A DNA stretch of 8,112 nucleotides from JBMYQA01 sp049600855 (GCA_049600855.1 JBMYQA010000279.1:1-8112), one strand, 5' to 3'. Positions 1 through 7,781 are shown, numbered from the stretch's first letter. The notes: a model not told the origin generated them from the sequence alone. Numbers and translations are program-made.

Positions 1-1
1 T

Positions 2-58
2 AAAACTCCCCGAGCTAAATCATACGGCGTAAATCTCAGCAAATTTCCACGTAACTAA
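2..58 (+). CDS. Possible C-terminal end of an unidentified upstream gene (partial)
   Basis: An open frame enters from the left edge and runs 18 codons to a TAA at 56-58, reading KTPRAKSYGVNLSKFPRN. The stretch is visibly richer in G and C than the following bases 59-341, which is what the end of a gene running into an intergenic region looks like. Eighteen open codons can occur by chance, and the minus strand is also open in one frame here, so this is only a weak call. No family can be named from this tail, and no clear terminator follows it. Confidence 0.35.
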   Translation, partial: KTPRAKSYGVNLSKFPRN

Positions 59-341
59 AAAAAAGCACGTATGAAATAGAAATTTTGAGCAAGCAAACAG
101 TAGGTTTTTTGAAGTTTTAACAGATTTAACAAAAAATTTATTAGTAAAATGCTACTTTTTTATAAAAATTTTACAATTTTGGCATGATTATTCTTAATAA
201 GTATTAATGTCAGAGGTGTAATTATTCACTAGATATTTCACTTTTTAAAAAATCGTCAACGTAATAAAAGCGAAAATCTTCAGTTATTAAACTAACGACA
301 CAGGCTTATTCATTAAACGTTACAAAAGACTTACTAAAATT
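59..341. other. AT-rich intergenic region upstream of the small membrane protein gene
   Basis: No supportable gene lies here on either strand; every frame is closed by frequent stops. The sequence is strongly AT-rich, with runs of A and T around 120-185. It must hold the promoter of the gene at 342, but I see no perfect TAnnTTTG element on the plus strand. The closest is CAATTTTG at 172-179, one mismatch, with no clear TTTG box at the expected distance. I therefore do not call a promoter. Confidence 0.6.
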
Positions 342-566
342 ATGGACATCTTAGGATTTATCTTGGGCTTGGAACCTAAAACTATTGTAATTTCTCTCAC
401 CTTCTTTTCTTTCTTTCTTTGTGGCATCGCCCTCATGTCTTTAGCACGAAAAGCTTACAGAAAGGAAGCAGACAAAATTAAATGGGTTTTAGCAATTGTT
501 TTCTTACCTATTGCTGGCGCAACCGCGTTTTTCATTGCAGGATCTCCCCAGCCTATCAGAAAGTAA
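342..566 (+). CDS. Small two-helix membrane protein, PLDc_N-like
   Basis: This 74-residue protein has two hydrophobic segments, about residues 15-34 and 47-66, separated by a basic linker containing RKAYRKEADKIKW. The second helix reads WVLAIVFLPIAGATAFF. A tryptophan followed by hydrophobics and a Pro-hydrophobic-Gly centre is the pattern of the phospholipase D N-terminal (PLDc_N) small-protein family, which consists of inner-membrane proteins of unknown role. There is no catalytic HKD motif, so no phospholipase activity is implied. The ATG at 342 is the first start in an A-rich context (TAAAATT just before it), typical of Bacteroidota. The gene stands alone and converges on the efflux operon, with a strong terminator beginning 12 bp after its stop. 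The family assignment is by pattern memory; the two-helix topology is directly visible. Confidence 0.75.
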   Translation: MDILGFILGLEPKTIVISLTFFSFFLCGIALMSLARKAYRKEADKIKWVLAIVFLPIAGATAFFIAGSPQPIRK

Positions 567-578
567 ACAAAGAGATTT

Positions 579-621
579 ATTAAAAAAGGTCAGCAAATTG
601 CATTTGCTGACCTTTTTTAAT
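579..621. terminator. Bidirectional intrinsic terminator, 19-bp perfect stem
   Basis: Bases 579-597 pair without mismatch with 603-621 around the 5-base loop TTGCA (598-602). The core GGTCAGCAAA/TTTGCTGACC is flanked by six A on the left and six T on the right, so either strand gives a hairpin followed by a U run. It lies 12 bp after the stop of the plus-strand membrane protein gene. It also lies beyond the 3' end of the minus-strand efflux operon, so it can end both transcripts. Confidence 0.9.
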
Positions 622-632
622 TACCATAAATC

Positions 633-686
633 ATATTAGGGAAGTGATCAAATGTACGGTAGCACCTTTAATCACTTCCTTAATAT
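633..686. repeat. Long inverted repeat / 3' hairpin of the efflux operon
   Basis: Bases 633-648 pair with 671-686, giving 15 Watson-Crick pairs of 16; the exception is 639/680, a G-T on the plus strand. The loop is 22 bases (649-670). On the minus strand the hairpin starts within the TGA stop codon (686-688) of the 58-codon ORF. It has no immediate U run, so alone it is not a classic terminator. Read from the minus strand it precedes the U-tract hairpin at 579-621, so an operon transcript would end in two stacked hairpins. It may protect the 3' end from exonucleases or add to termination. Confidence 0.75.
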
Positions 687-862
687 CAAGTTAAATTACC
701 AAACTTATTCTGAAAAAAGCGCTTGGTAAAATCTTCTCGAGCATTTACTTCCAAATTGCTAGCTGATACTTCAAATTTCGATTGATAGGCCAATCGTTCT
801 TTCTGAGCTAGTTTGGCTAGTTTTTTCAAACTTGCTGATAGTGGATTCTTGATACGTGCCAT
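686..862 (-). CDS. Small basic protein of unknown function (58 aa) at the end of the efflux operon
   Basis: This ORF starts at the ATG at 862-860 (MARIKNPLSASLKKLAKLA) and ends at the TGA at 688-686. The product is basic, rich in Lys and Arg, has no hydrophobic segment and no signal peptide, and its first half could form an amphipathic helix. I do not recognise the family. The start follows an A-rich stretch (TTTAAAG), as other genes here do. It begins 78 bp after the pump's stop on the same strand, and no strong terminator or Bacteroidota promoter lies between, so cotranscription with the efflux genes is plausible. The stop coincides with the outer base of the long hairpin at 633-686, which is where a transcript end would be expected. 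The lack of a membrane segment argues against an AcrZ-like pump accessory. A chance ORF of this length remains possible. Confidence 0.55.
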   Translation of the reverse strand: MARIKNPLSASLKKLAKLAQKERLAYQSKFEVSASNLEVNAREDFTKRFFQNKFGNLT

Positions 863-940
863 CTTTAAATTATTTAATTAAGCCCTGTAATCATAAAGAA
901 CTCTTAGCTAGTTGAGGCTAAGCAGCTCTCATTTATTTAT

Positions 941-3900
941 TTAAACATGTTCCTTACGCTTTGTCAGTCGACTTGCCCACTGGGTCATGTTATCAACCAT
1001 TAGGTACATTACTGGTACGATAACTAGGGTCAAGAACGTTGCAAAGACCAAACCATAAATTACTGTCCAAGCCATTGGCCCCCATACGGCAGCATTTTCT
1101 CCGCCCATAAAAATATCGGCATCAAATCGGGCAAAAAACCCGAAAAAGTCGATATTTAAACCTGTTGCTAACGGAATTAAGCCTAATACTGTTGTAATCG
1201 CTGTAAGTAATACAGGACGCAAACGCGTGTAGCCTGCATGCACCAAACATTCAATGAATTGCGAGGTCGATAAGTGATCGGCTTCTGCTACCCCATGCTT
1301 CTTCTTCATTCGCTTACGGGTTAACTCGGTATAGTCAATCAATACAATGGCATTGTTTACCACAACTCCAGCTAGGGAAATAATACCTACACCCGTCATG
1401 ATGATCACAAAATCATCACCAAATAGTGACAATCCTAATAATACCCCAATCAAACTAAACAACACCGATGCTACAATGATGAACGGTTTAGCCGCAGAGT
1501 TAAATTGTGATACTAGAATTAAGAAGATGGCACATACGGCTATTGCCATCGCTTTCGCCAAGAAAGCCATTGATTTAGCCATCTCTTCTTGCTCTCCTGT
1601 AAACTTGAATTCTATGCCATCTGGCATTTCATGATTCGACAATAAGGTAGTGATTTGGGCTACAATCTCATTTGGATTATATCCTTCTAACACATTAGAG
1701 CTTACCGCAATCATCCGCTCTAAATCCTTACGCTTCACTTCACCGAAAGTAGATGTCATGTCTAAATTCGCAATGGCTGATACAGGTACTTGATGGAAGT
1801 TACCTCGGTTATCTCTAAACGTAATTACTTGCTCTTGCAAATTGGTAATCTGGTAGCGGTACTCATCTTGTAATCGTAAATTGATCGGATATTCATCCTC
1901 CCCATCTTTGAATTTAGAGACTTCTTTTCCAAAAATGGAAGTTCGCATATTACCAACGATCATCATCGTAGACAAGCCATACCTTCTTGCTTTTGCCCGA
2001 TCTACACTCATTAAGAGTTCAGGCTTACCCACTGCCAATTCCATCTTTAAGCCATCTAAACCTGCAATATCTGACTGTTGGATGATATTCTTAATTTTAT
2101 CGGCTTCCTGTATCAATTGGATGTAATCTTCACCCGTTACCTCAATGTTTACAGGTTTACCCGTTGGCGGTCCTTCTTGGTTCTTATCTGTGGAAATCGT
2201 TACGCCCAATTCCTGACCATACTTTTTCATGGTAACAGAAATTTCTTTCATGATATCAAAGGTGTTGATTCCGCCTCGCTTCTGGTAATCCACAAAACCA
2301 ATGGAAATTTTACTTTTATTTGGCGTGATATCCGAACCTCCCCCTTGTTCATTTGGTGGCAAAGTTTCTTTACCCACATTGGTCACTACCGATTTGACAA
2401 TGTGTTTATAAGGTTCGATCAACTCGAATACTTTGGCTTCCACCTTTTTAGTAATGGCATCGGTTGTTTTTACGTCTGTTCCCTGTGGTGCTTCTGTGAA
2501 TACATACACATACAGCGGATCTGCATCAGGGAAAAGGATGGTTTGTGGCTGGCTCACAATAAACATTCCCATAGACAAGAACAAGAAGATGATGGTACCG
2601 AAGAAGAACAAATAAGGGCGAAAACCTGTTAAGGCAAAACGGAGTGTTTTCTTATACCAATCTTCTAACTTCACTAAGAGCACATTTTGGAACCAATACG
2701 CCATGGGTTTCAAAAGGAAAGCATTTGCTAAGCCCATTAAGCCCAATAACATGAGTAAGTTAGGAACGGTATAATTATCGCGTACAAAGTAGAGAATTCC
2801 ACCCATCACCACTAGGATAACGCCGAAAATAGCAAATCGCACCCTATTTTTTTGTACAGGACTATTATCGACTTTCATGAAAGCTTTTGCCACTACTGGG
2901 TTAATTACCAAACCTACAAAGAGTGATGAGGAAAGTACAATGATTAAGGTAATTGGCAAATACTTCATAAACTCTCCCATCAGTCCGCCCCAAAATGCTA
3001 ATGGCACAAAGGCTGCTAGTGTAGTTGCCGTAGAACTGATAATGGCCAGCGCTACCTCTCCTACTCCTTCTTTTGCGGCTTGTACTGGGGGATATCCTTG
3101 TTCCATGAGTCGGTAAATATTTTCAATCACCACAATGGCATTATCTACCAACATTCCCAGTGCTAAGATCAAACCAAAGAGTACGACAATGTTGATCGTC
3201 ATGCCGGTAAGACCAATCACCAAAAATCCCATTAACATGGATAAAGGAATGGCCACCCCTACAAACATGGCATTTCTTAACCCTAAGAAGAAGAGTAAGA
3301 CCACAACTACTAAAATTACCCCTGAGATGATACTATTTTCCAGATTGGAAATCTGCTTTTTCATATCATCGGCTTGGTTGTCGGTAAGCACAATGTTCAA
3401 GTTTGAAGGAAACTTCTCTTCTTTTGCCCGCTCTAGAATTTCTCGTATTTTCTCGTCTGCAATGATGAGGTTTTCGCCACTCTTCTTAATTACTTTCACT
3501 GAAACTACAGGATTGCTCCCGTTTGAAAGTTCATCTCCTCCCTTTGCCAAACGAGCGTAGCTATCACGTTCTACATAGCTATCTACTACTTCGGCCACAT
3601 CACGTAAATAAATCGGCTCTACTTCTTCCGACTTCACAATGATGCTCTCAATCTCCTTCACCGAATTAAACTCTCCATCTACACGCAATGACCTGCGATA
3701 GCCATTGGTGAGGATATCGCCTCCAGACTGCGTCATATTTTCCTCCGCAATGGCCTGTTCAATATCGCCAAAGGTGACTTTGAGCGCAGACATTTTAAAC
3801 GGATCGGCGTTAATCTGAATTTCTCGATCTACCGCACCAGAAATTTTCACCTTTGAAACCTCGGTTAACGGCTCGATCTCATCCTCTAAGTATTCGGCAA

Positions 3901-4402
3901 ATTCCTTAAGTTTATCAATTTCAAACTCTCCTGATAAGTTAATGATGACTACAGGTATTTCAGAGAAATCGAGCTCAAGTACCGTAGGGTCATTATCCAA
4001 ATCAGAAGGCAAATCTCCTTTCGCTTGGTCTACCTTATCCTTTACGTCTTGCAAGGCATCTTTTACATCTACATCTTCATTAAACTCTACGATGATTACG
4101 GACACATCTTGAATCGACGTACTGGTTACTTTTTTGATTCCCTTGATCGGTTTAATTTCCTTTTCAAGCGGACGTGTAATCAAGTTTTCAATATCGACAG
4201 GCGAGTTACCAGGATAAGGTGTATTTACATAAATGGTTGGAAGCGCAATTTCTGGATATTGCTCTTTGGGCAAAGCAACGTAAGTCAAAAAGCCTACTAC
4301 TGTGATAATGGCAGCCAATATAAATATACTGGTGCTATTATTTACAGCTAAGGTACTTAGCCCAAAATTCCGTTTTACTTGTTCTTCTTTGTTTTCAGAC
4401 AT
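941..4402 (-). CDS. RND-family efflux pump, inner-membrane permease
   Basis: This is the proton-driven inner-membrane subunit of a tripartite efflux system (AcrB/HAE-like superfamily). TM1 is about residues 26-44, followed by the first porter/docking region at 45-355. TM2-TM6 span about 357-507. After TM7 (597-617) comes a second porter region at 618-943, then TM8-TM12 (946-1135). TM4 carries GMLVDNAIVVIEN (D420, N421) and TM10 carries GVVVNNAIVLIDY (N1016, N1017). In AcrB these sites are D407/D408 and K940, so two relay residues are changed, while R1060 and T1067 match AcrB R971 and T978. There is no heavy-metal-type DG motif in TM4, so metal export is less likely; the substrate cannot be read. 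At 1153 residues it is about 100 longer than AcrB. The extra length includes two added hydrophobic segments between TM6 and TM7 (about 522-540 and 548-565) and an insert before TM12 (about 1081-1110). It follows the adaptor gene after a 150-bp gap. Confidence 0.97.
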   Translation of the reverse strand: MSENKEEQVKRNFGLSTLAVNNSTSIFILAAIITVVGFLTYVALPKEQYPEIALPTIYVNTPYPGNSPVDIENLITRPLEKEIKPIKGIKKVTSTSIQDVSVIIVEFNEDVDVKDALQDVKDKVDQAKGDLPSDLDNDPTVLELDFSEIPVVIINLSGEFEIDKLKEFAEYLEDEIEPLTEVSKVKISGAVDREIQINADPFKMSALKVTFGDIEQAIAEENMTQSGGDILTNGYRRSLRVDGEFNSVKEIESIIVKSEEVEPIYLRDVAEVVDSYVERDSYARLAKGGDELSNGSNPVVSVKVIKKSGENLIIADEKIREILERAKEEKFPSNLNIVLTDNQADDMKKQISNLENSIISGVILVVVVLLFFLGLRNAMFVGVAIPLSMLMGFLVIGLTGMTINIVVLFGLILALGMLVDNAIVVIENIYRLMEQGYPPVQAAKEGVGEVALAIISSTATTLAAFVPLAFWGGLMGEFMKYLPITLIIVLSSSLFVGLVINPVVAKAFMKVDNSPVQKNRVRFAIFGVILVVMGGILYFVRDNYTVPNLLMLLGLMGLANAFLLKPMAYWFQNVLLVKLEDWYKKTLRFALTGFRPYLFFFGTIIFLFLSMGMFIVSQPQTILFPDADPLYVYVFTEAPQGTDVKTTDAITKKVEAKVFELIEPYKHIVKSVVTNVGKETLPPNEQGGGSDITPNKSKISIGFVDYQKRGGINTFDIMKEISVTMKKYGQELGVTISTDKNQEGPPTGKPVNIEVTGEDYIQLIQEADKIKNIIQQSDIAGLDGLKMELAVGKPELLMSVDRAKARRYGLSTMMIVGNMRTSIFGKEVSKFKDGEDEYPINLRLQDEYRYQITNLQEQVITFRDNRGNFHQVPVSAIANLDMTSTFGEVKRKDLERMIAVSSNVLEGYNPNEIVAQITTLLSNHEMPDGIEFKFTGEQEEMAKSMAFLAKAMAIAVCAIFLILVSQFNSAAKPFIIVASVLFSLIGVLLGLSLFGDDFVIIMTGVGIISLAGVVVNNAIVLIDYTELTRKRMKKKHGVAEADHLSTSQFIECLVHAGYTRLRPVLLTAITTVLGLIPLATGLNIDFFGFFARFDADIFMGGENAAVWGPMAWTVIYGLVFATFLTLVIVPVMYLMVDNMTQWASRLTKRKEHV

Positions 4403-4552
4403 GGTCTGTATTTTTGAAAGTTGAAATCTGAAAAAGTATCAAACAATCAAGTGCCTAATTTAACAAGCACTTCATTGGTGGTTTTCGCTAGAACTCAACG
4501 TATTATTGACATGCTAGCATTCACATCCCCCTATTTGGGTCATCAGTTAGGT
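4403..4552 (-). other. Intergenic gap between adaptor and pump genes
   Basis: This 150-bp spacer is by far the largest within the operon. It contains an inverted repeat AAGTGC/GCACTT (4449-4454 and 4467-4472, 12-base loop). No perfect TAnnTTTG element is seen on the minus strand; the nearest, ATTGTTTG, has a mismatch in the TA. The pump start at 4402 has only an A-rich lead (CAAAAATACAGACC) and no Shine-Dalgarno. The gap might tune pump expression relative to the adaptor, but nothing in it proves this. Confidence 0.4.
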
Positions 4553-5731
4553 TTATGGATTCATTGCCATTTCATCTTTTGCACCTTCAACAGTGCGCAC
4601 CTCTTCGCCATCAACAATCTCATTATATCCCTTAATTACCACTTTGTCTCCAGCTTTTAATCCACTAGTAATCAACGTATTTCCTTGATAAGATTGTCCC
4701 ACTTTAATGACTACCTTCCTCACCAACTTTTTCCCGTCATCCTCATTCACCACATATAAAAATCGTTCTCCTGACGTAGATTGTTGCACTAAATGCGAAG
4801 GCACAATCATGGCATTTTCCTGAGCAAAATCTTTAATTCTCACTACTGCCATAGCATTTGGTTTCAAATACCCTTGCTTATTTGGCGCTTTCATTTCAAT
4901 GCGGAAAGTTCTGTTTTTCTCATTGATGGTTTGCCCAATCAAGCTCACTCTCACAGGCATTTCTTCATTAATTGCAGGAAACTTTACCAACACTTTATCG
5001 CCTTTACGAATGCTTTTCGTATAAGCTTCTGATACATCTGCAGAGATTTCTACCGTAGCTAAATTCACAATTCGCAATACAGGCTGGGCAGGGTTTGCCA
5101 TTTCTCCTTCATTCAAGAAAAATTCATCGATTGTACCGCTAATTGGGGCTGTTACGGTAGCGTTCGCCAATTGCGTTTTGGTGGTTGCTAAGGTTTTCTC
5201 TAAAGCCTCCTTATCGTTTTTAGCTTGTAAATACTGTAATTCAGAGCCAATTTTTTGTTTCCACAAATTTTCTTGACGTTCAAAAACTACCGTTGCCAAT
5301 TCCAATCGCTTTTCGATTTCCTCAATTTGCTTATTGATGGTAGCGGCATCTAATACCATTAGGGTTTGTCCTTTACTTACGCGCTGCCCTTCTTTCACAT
5401 TTTTCCGAATTACCGCTCCGCCCATTTTAGGAAATACTTGTACATCTTTGTCCGATTGCACATTCCCTTGCACTTCAATAAAGTGCTCAAACGTTTGATT
5501 TGCCAAGGTAAATACTTCAACTTGTCGCAATGCATCTGCGGGATCAATTCCCTTCTCGTCGTTAATTTGCCCTTCTAATGCGGTAATTTTAGCATTCAAC
5601 TCTGCCACTTGTTTACGCAACTCCTTCACCTTGGCCTCACGCTCCTCTAAGGTTTGGGGTTCTTCATCAGAACCACCGCCACAAGCAGTGATGAATAATG
5701 CGATGATGAGGATGAAAAAATTAGTTCTCAT
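4553..5731 (-). CDS. RND efflux periplasmic adaptor (membrane fusion protein), lipoprotein
   Basis: This adaptor links the pump to the outer-membrane channel. Its signal peptide (MRTNFFILIIALFITAC) ends in a lipobox, ITAC, with Cys17 as the predicted lipidated residue; GGGSDEE follows. Residues 27-59 (TLEEREAKVKELRKQ onward) form a heptad-like coiled coil before the folded domains. The first lipoyl half-motif is at about 99-128 (PKMGGAVIRKNVKEGQRVSK). A helical hairpin spans about 131-190, and the second lipoyl half is at 191-224 (ATVTAPISGTIDEFFLNEGE). The beta-barrel and membrane-proximal domains follow to the C-terminus. The hairpin tip contains R152, L156 and S163, an exact RxxxLxxxxxxS pattern, which in AcrA-type adaptors contacts TolC-type channels. 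At 392 residues the length is normal. The gene lies 59 bp after the channel gene. The ATG at 5731 has AAGAGA about 8 bases upstream. Confidence 0.97.
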   Translation of the reverse strand: MRTNFFILIIALFITACGGGSDEEPQTLEEREAKVKELRKQVAELNAKITALEGQINDEKGIDPADALRQVEVFTLANQTFEHFIEVQGNVQSDKDVQVFPKMGGAVIRKNVKEGQRVSKGQTLMVLDAATINKQIEEIEKRLELATVVFERQENLWKQKIGSELQYLQAKNDKEALEKTLATTKTQLANATVTAPISGTIDEFFLNEGEMANPAQPVLRIVNLATVEISADVSEAYTKSIRKGDKVLVKFPAINEEMPVRVSLIGQTINEKNRTFRIEMKAPNKQGYLKPNAMAVVRIKDFAQENAMIVPSHLVQQSTSGERFLYVVNEDDGKKLVRKVVIKVGQSYQGNTLITSGLKAGDKVVIKGYNEIVDGEEVRTVEGAKDEMAMNP

Positions 5732-5790
5732 TGTAATCTCTTATCGTTTAGTTGAAACGTAATTTCATAGTTAGTTTAATGATGAGTGAT

Positions 5791-7164
5791 TTATTCACTC
5801 ACCAATTTACCCACAGCTTTGTCGTAATCAGCTTTAGCAATAAGTGCATCATATAACGCTGAAAAATAGCTATTTTGGGCATCTAATAAGTCCGTTTCAG
5901 CTTGAATCACTTCCAAACTAGAACCGACACCTTCTTTGTATTTGATTTTTGTTTTGCTGGCTATCTTCTTGGCTAAGTCGATATTTTCAGATTGAGCTTT
6001 GAGTGTAGAAATGCTGTTACTCAAGGTATTTGCAGCAGTAATACGCTCCCAATCAATTGTTTTTTCCAATTGCTTGATACCAAATTCCGTTTTTTGCAAT
6101 CGCAATTGCGCTTGCTGGATTTGGTATTTCTTACGGAGGCCATCAAAAATGGGCACTCTTAAAGACAAGCCTAATCCACCATAGTTATTCCAATTATTTC
6201 CGTTCAACTTGTATAAATCAAAGGTATTTGAAGCTCCGTTGTAACCATAGTTCGCAAAAAAGGAAAGCGTAGGATAATATCCCATTCGATATCGCTTTTC
6301 ATCCAACATATCCAATTCGCGCTGCACCTGATAAACGGCATACTCTGGACGTTGACCGTAATCAAAGCCTTCTTCTTCAATCAGTTGGTTATCCATTTGA
6401 ATGGTTACCAGTTCATCCGATAAGGCTATTTTTTCCACTACAGACATCCCCATCGTGAACTTCAACATGTTTAAGCTGTTGATAGAGAAACGCTCTAATC
6501 GCTGTCTTTCACTCACTAAATTGTTGTGTGTCACCGTGAGTTTATCTACATCCAATTCCTCTACAAAACCATTGTCGTACAAGGCTTTAGTTTCATCCAA
6601 CAACTGCTTAATGCGTTCAATGTTTTTATCCAATAATGCTAAGCGTTCTTTCGTAACCAATACTCCGTAGTATGATTTGGTTACATTTAATGCCACCTCT
6701 GCTTTGGTCACTTCCGCAGCCTTTTTAGAAAGGTTTGTATACACATCAGCGGCTTTCAGACCTAAAAAATACGTTCCATCAAAAACCAATTGTTCTAAGG
6801 AGAGCGCAGCCAATCCAGTGTGAGGTAAACCAAATTTAAAGGCGACTACATCATCGTCCGATGCATTAGGATCAAAGTTAGTTGCAGGGAAAAACTGCGT
6901 TTGAATTACGTAGTTATTCGTGTATTCGATTTGTCCATTGATTTGCGGTAAACCTGCTGCTCGTACTTCTCCGACTGTTGCCTCAGCTATTTTCGTATCA
7001 ATATTTGCATCAATCATGCTCGCATTGCTCTTGAACGCATATTCGATGCATTCTGCTAAAGACATGCGTTGGATTTCCTCCGCATCTTGAGCCTGTAACT
7101 CGACTGAAGCAAGTACCAAACTGATGAAAAAACTAAAGGCATAATATACTTTGTTTGTTATCAT
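5791..7164 (-). CDS. TolC-like outer-membrane efflux channel (OEP family)
   Basis: This trimeric channel lets substrate leave through the outer membrane. A signal peptide covers residues 1-25, with likely cleavage at LQA-Q before QDAEE. The mature protein opens with the family hallmark MSLAECIEYAFKSNASM (34-50). Two homologous OEP halves can be traced. The first has a beta strand pair at about 72-130 and long helices at 135-235. The second begins with RPEYAVYQVQRELDMLDEKR (272-291) and ends with YKEGVGSSLEVIQAETDLL (409-427), the usual second-repeat helix signature. GLGLSLRVPIFDG (330-342) is the conserved strand-turn before the second coiled helix. Its 457 residues are typical. The ATG lies in an ATGA overlap with the tetR stop (7161-7164), which implies translational coupling. 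The partner pump and adaptor follow directly. Confidence 0.96.
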   Translation of the reverse strand: MITNKVYYAFSFFISLVLASVELQAQDAEEIQRMSLAECIEYAFKSNASMIDANIDTKIAEATVGEVRAAGLPQINGQIEYTNNYVIQTQFFPATNFDPNASDDDVVAFKFGLPHTGLAALSLEQLVFDGTYFLGLKAADVYTNLSKKAAEVTKAEVALNVTKSYYGVLVTKERLALLDKNIERIKQLLDETKALYDNGFVEELDVDKLTVTHNNLVSERQRLERFSINSLNMLKFTMGMSVVEKIALSDELVTIQMDNQLIEEEGFDYGQRPEYAVYQVQRELDMLDEKRYRMGYYPTLSFFANYGYNGASNTFDLYKLNGNNWNNYGGLGLSLRVPIFDGLRKKYQIQQAQLRLQKTEFGIKQLEKTIDWERITAANTLSNSISTLKAQSENIDLAKKIASKTKIKYKEGVGSSLEVIQAETDLLDAQNSYFSALYDALIAKADYDKAVGKLVSE

Positions 7165-7781
7165 GCTAATGACGTTTGTTGTTCTATCTCTTGTAAATAG
7201 TGATTGAATAATTCTTGTCCTTTTGTTGTGGTAACCCCATATACAAAATGGGTAAACATTTGCTCTTGCACATGTGCAATATCATATTCGCTAGGGGAAA
7301 ACACCTCAGGGTCGAAGCCAACTTCTACATGAGCTATTCGCATTTGAGCAATTACAGAGATATCGATTTCTTCTCGAATTACCCCTTCCTTTTTTCCTCT
7401 TTCTAAAGCATCGACAATCGTTGATTTAAAACAACGATCTTTCATATCCAAATACACTTGCCAAGCATCCGGATGGTATTTCTTTAAATCGAATAATAAC
7501 CCCGGATTCATTTCTTTTGTTTTTTCCCGAAACTTTACCGATAACAATACCATTTCATGAATGGAATCTTTGGATACGCGTTGTATCTCCATCATTTCTT
7601 CATAATCCTGATTCATCAGGTACTCCATGCACACCTTCACCACCTCTTTTTTGTCTTTAAAATGCTGGTAAATGGTTTTCTTTGAGATGGATATGCGGTT
7701 TGCAATATCGTCCATGGTTACACTCCGAACTCCGTAGCGCATGAACATATCTGCTGTTTTTTCAATTATCCTTTCCTTCAT
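7161..7781 (-). CDS. TetR/AcrR-family transcriptional regulator, likely operon repressor
   Basis: This 206-residue protein has the N-terminal TetR helix-turn-helix at residues 1-48. The pattern is A(10)..MF..YG, then VTMDDIANRISISKKTIYQHF (21-41) and KDKKEVV (42-48), where TIYQHF is the recognition-helix end typical of the family. The rest is a helical ligand-binding and dimerisation domain too divergent to predict its ligand. The start is fixed because a TAG stands in frame immediately before the ATG (7782-7784). It is the first gene of the efflux operon and overlaps the channel gene by 4 bp, so regulator and pump are made together. That arrangement, with the palindrome over the promoter at 7861-7905, indicates autorepression relieved by a pumped compound. 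The derepression is inferred from the family and not shown by sequence. Confidence 0.96.
   Translation of the reverse strand: MKERIIEKTADMFMRYGVRSVTMDDIANRISISKKTIYQHFKDKKEVVKVCMEYLMNQDYEEMMEIQRVSKDSIHEMVLLSVKFREKTKEMNPGLLFDLKKYHPDAWQVYLDMKDRCFKSTIVDALERGKKEGVIREEIDISVIAQMRIAHVEVGFDPEVFSPSEYDIAHVQEQMFTHFVYGVTTTKGQELFNHYLQEIEQQTSLA

Noticed and set aside
1..51. Minus-strand open frame at the left edge
   Set aside because: It has no ATG within the window before an upstream stop near 52-54, while the plus-strand frame ends cleanly at 58 where base composition changes.
903..922. CTTAGC/GCTAAG inverted repeat after the pump stop, as a possible terminator
   Set aside because: The stem is only 6 bp and no U run follows on the minus strand, so it would not end transcription by the usual mechanism.
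2078..2632. A 184-codon plus-strand open frame inside the pump gene
   Set aside because: It lies fully antisense to the pump coding sequence, its product resembles no family, and the pump frame shows the conserved RND motifs throughout.
941..4402. Heavy-metal (CzcA/CusA-type) RND identity for the pump
   Set aside because: TM4 reads VDN rather than the DG-type motif I know from metal exporters, and no metal-binding Met or His clusters stand out.
4421..4660. A 79-codon plus-strand open frame crossing the adaptor-pump gap
   Set aside because: Its second part is antisense to the adaptor C-terminus, it has no recognisable product, and no promoter is seen.
5753..5767. TGAAA/TTTCA inverted repeat between channel and adaptor genes, as a second operator
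   Set aside because: The arms are only 5 bp, do not match the operator candidate at 7865-7902, and such repeats are common in AT-rich DNA.
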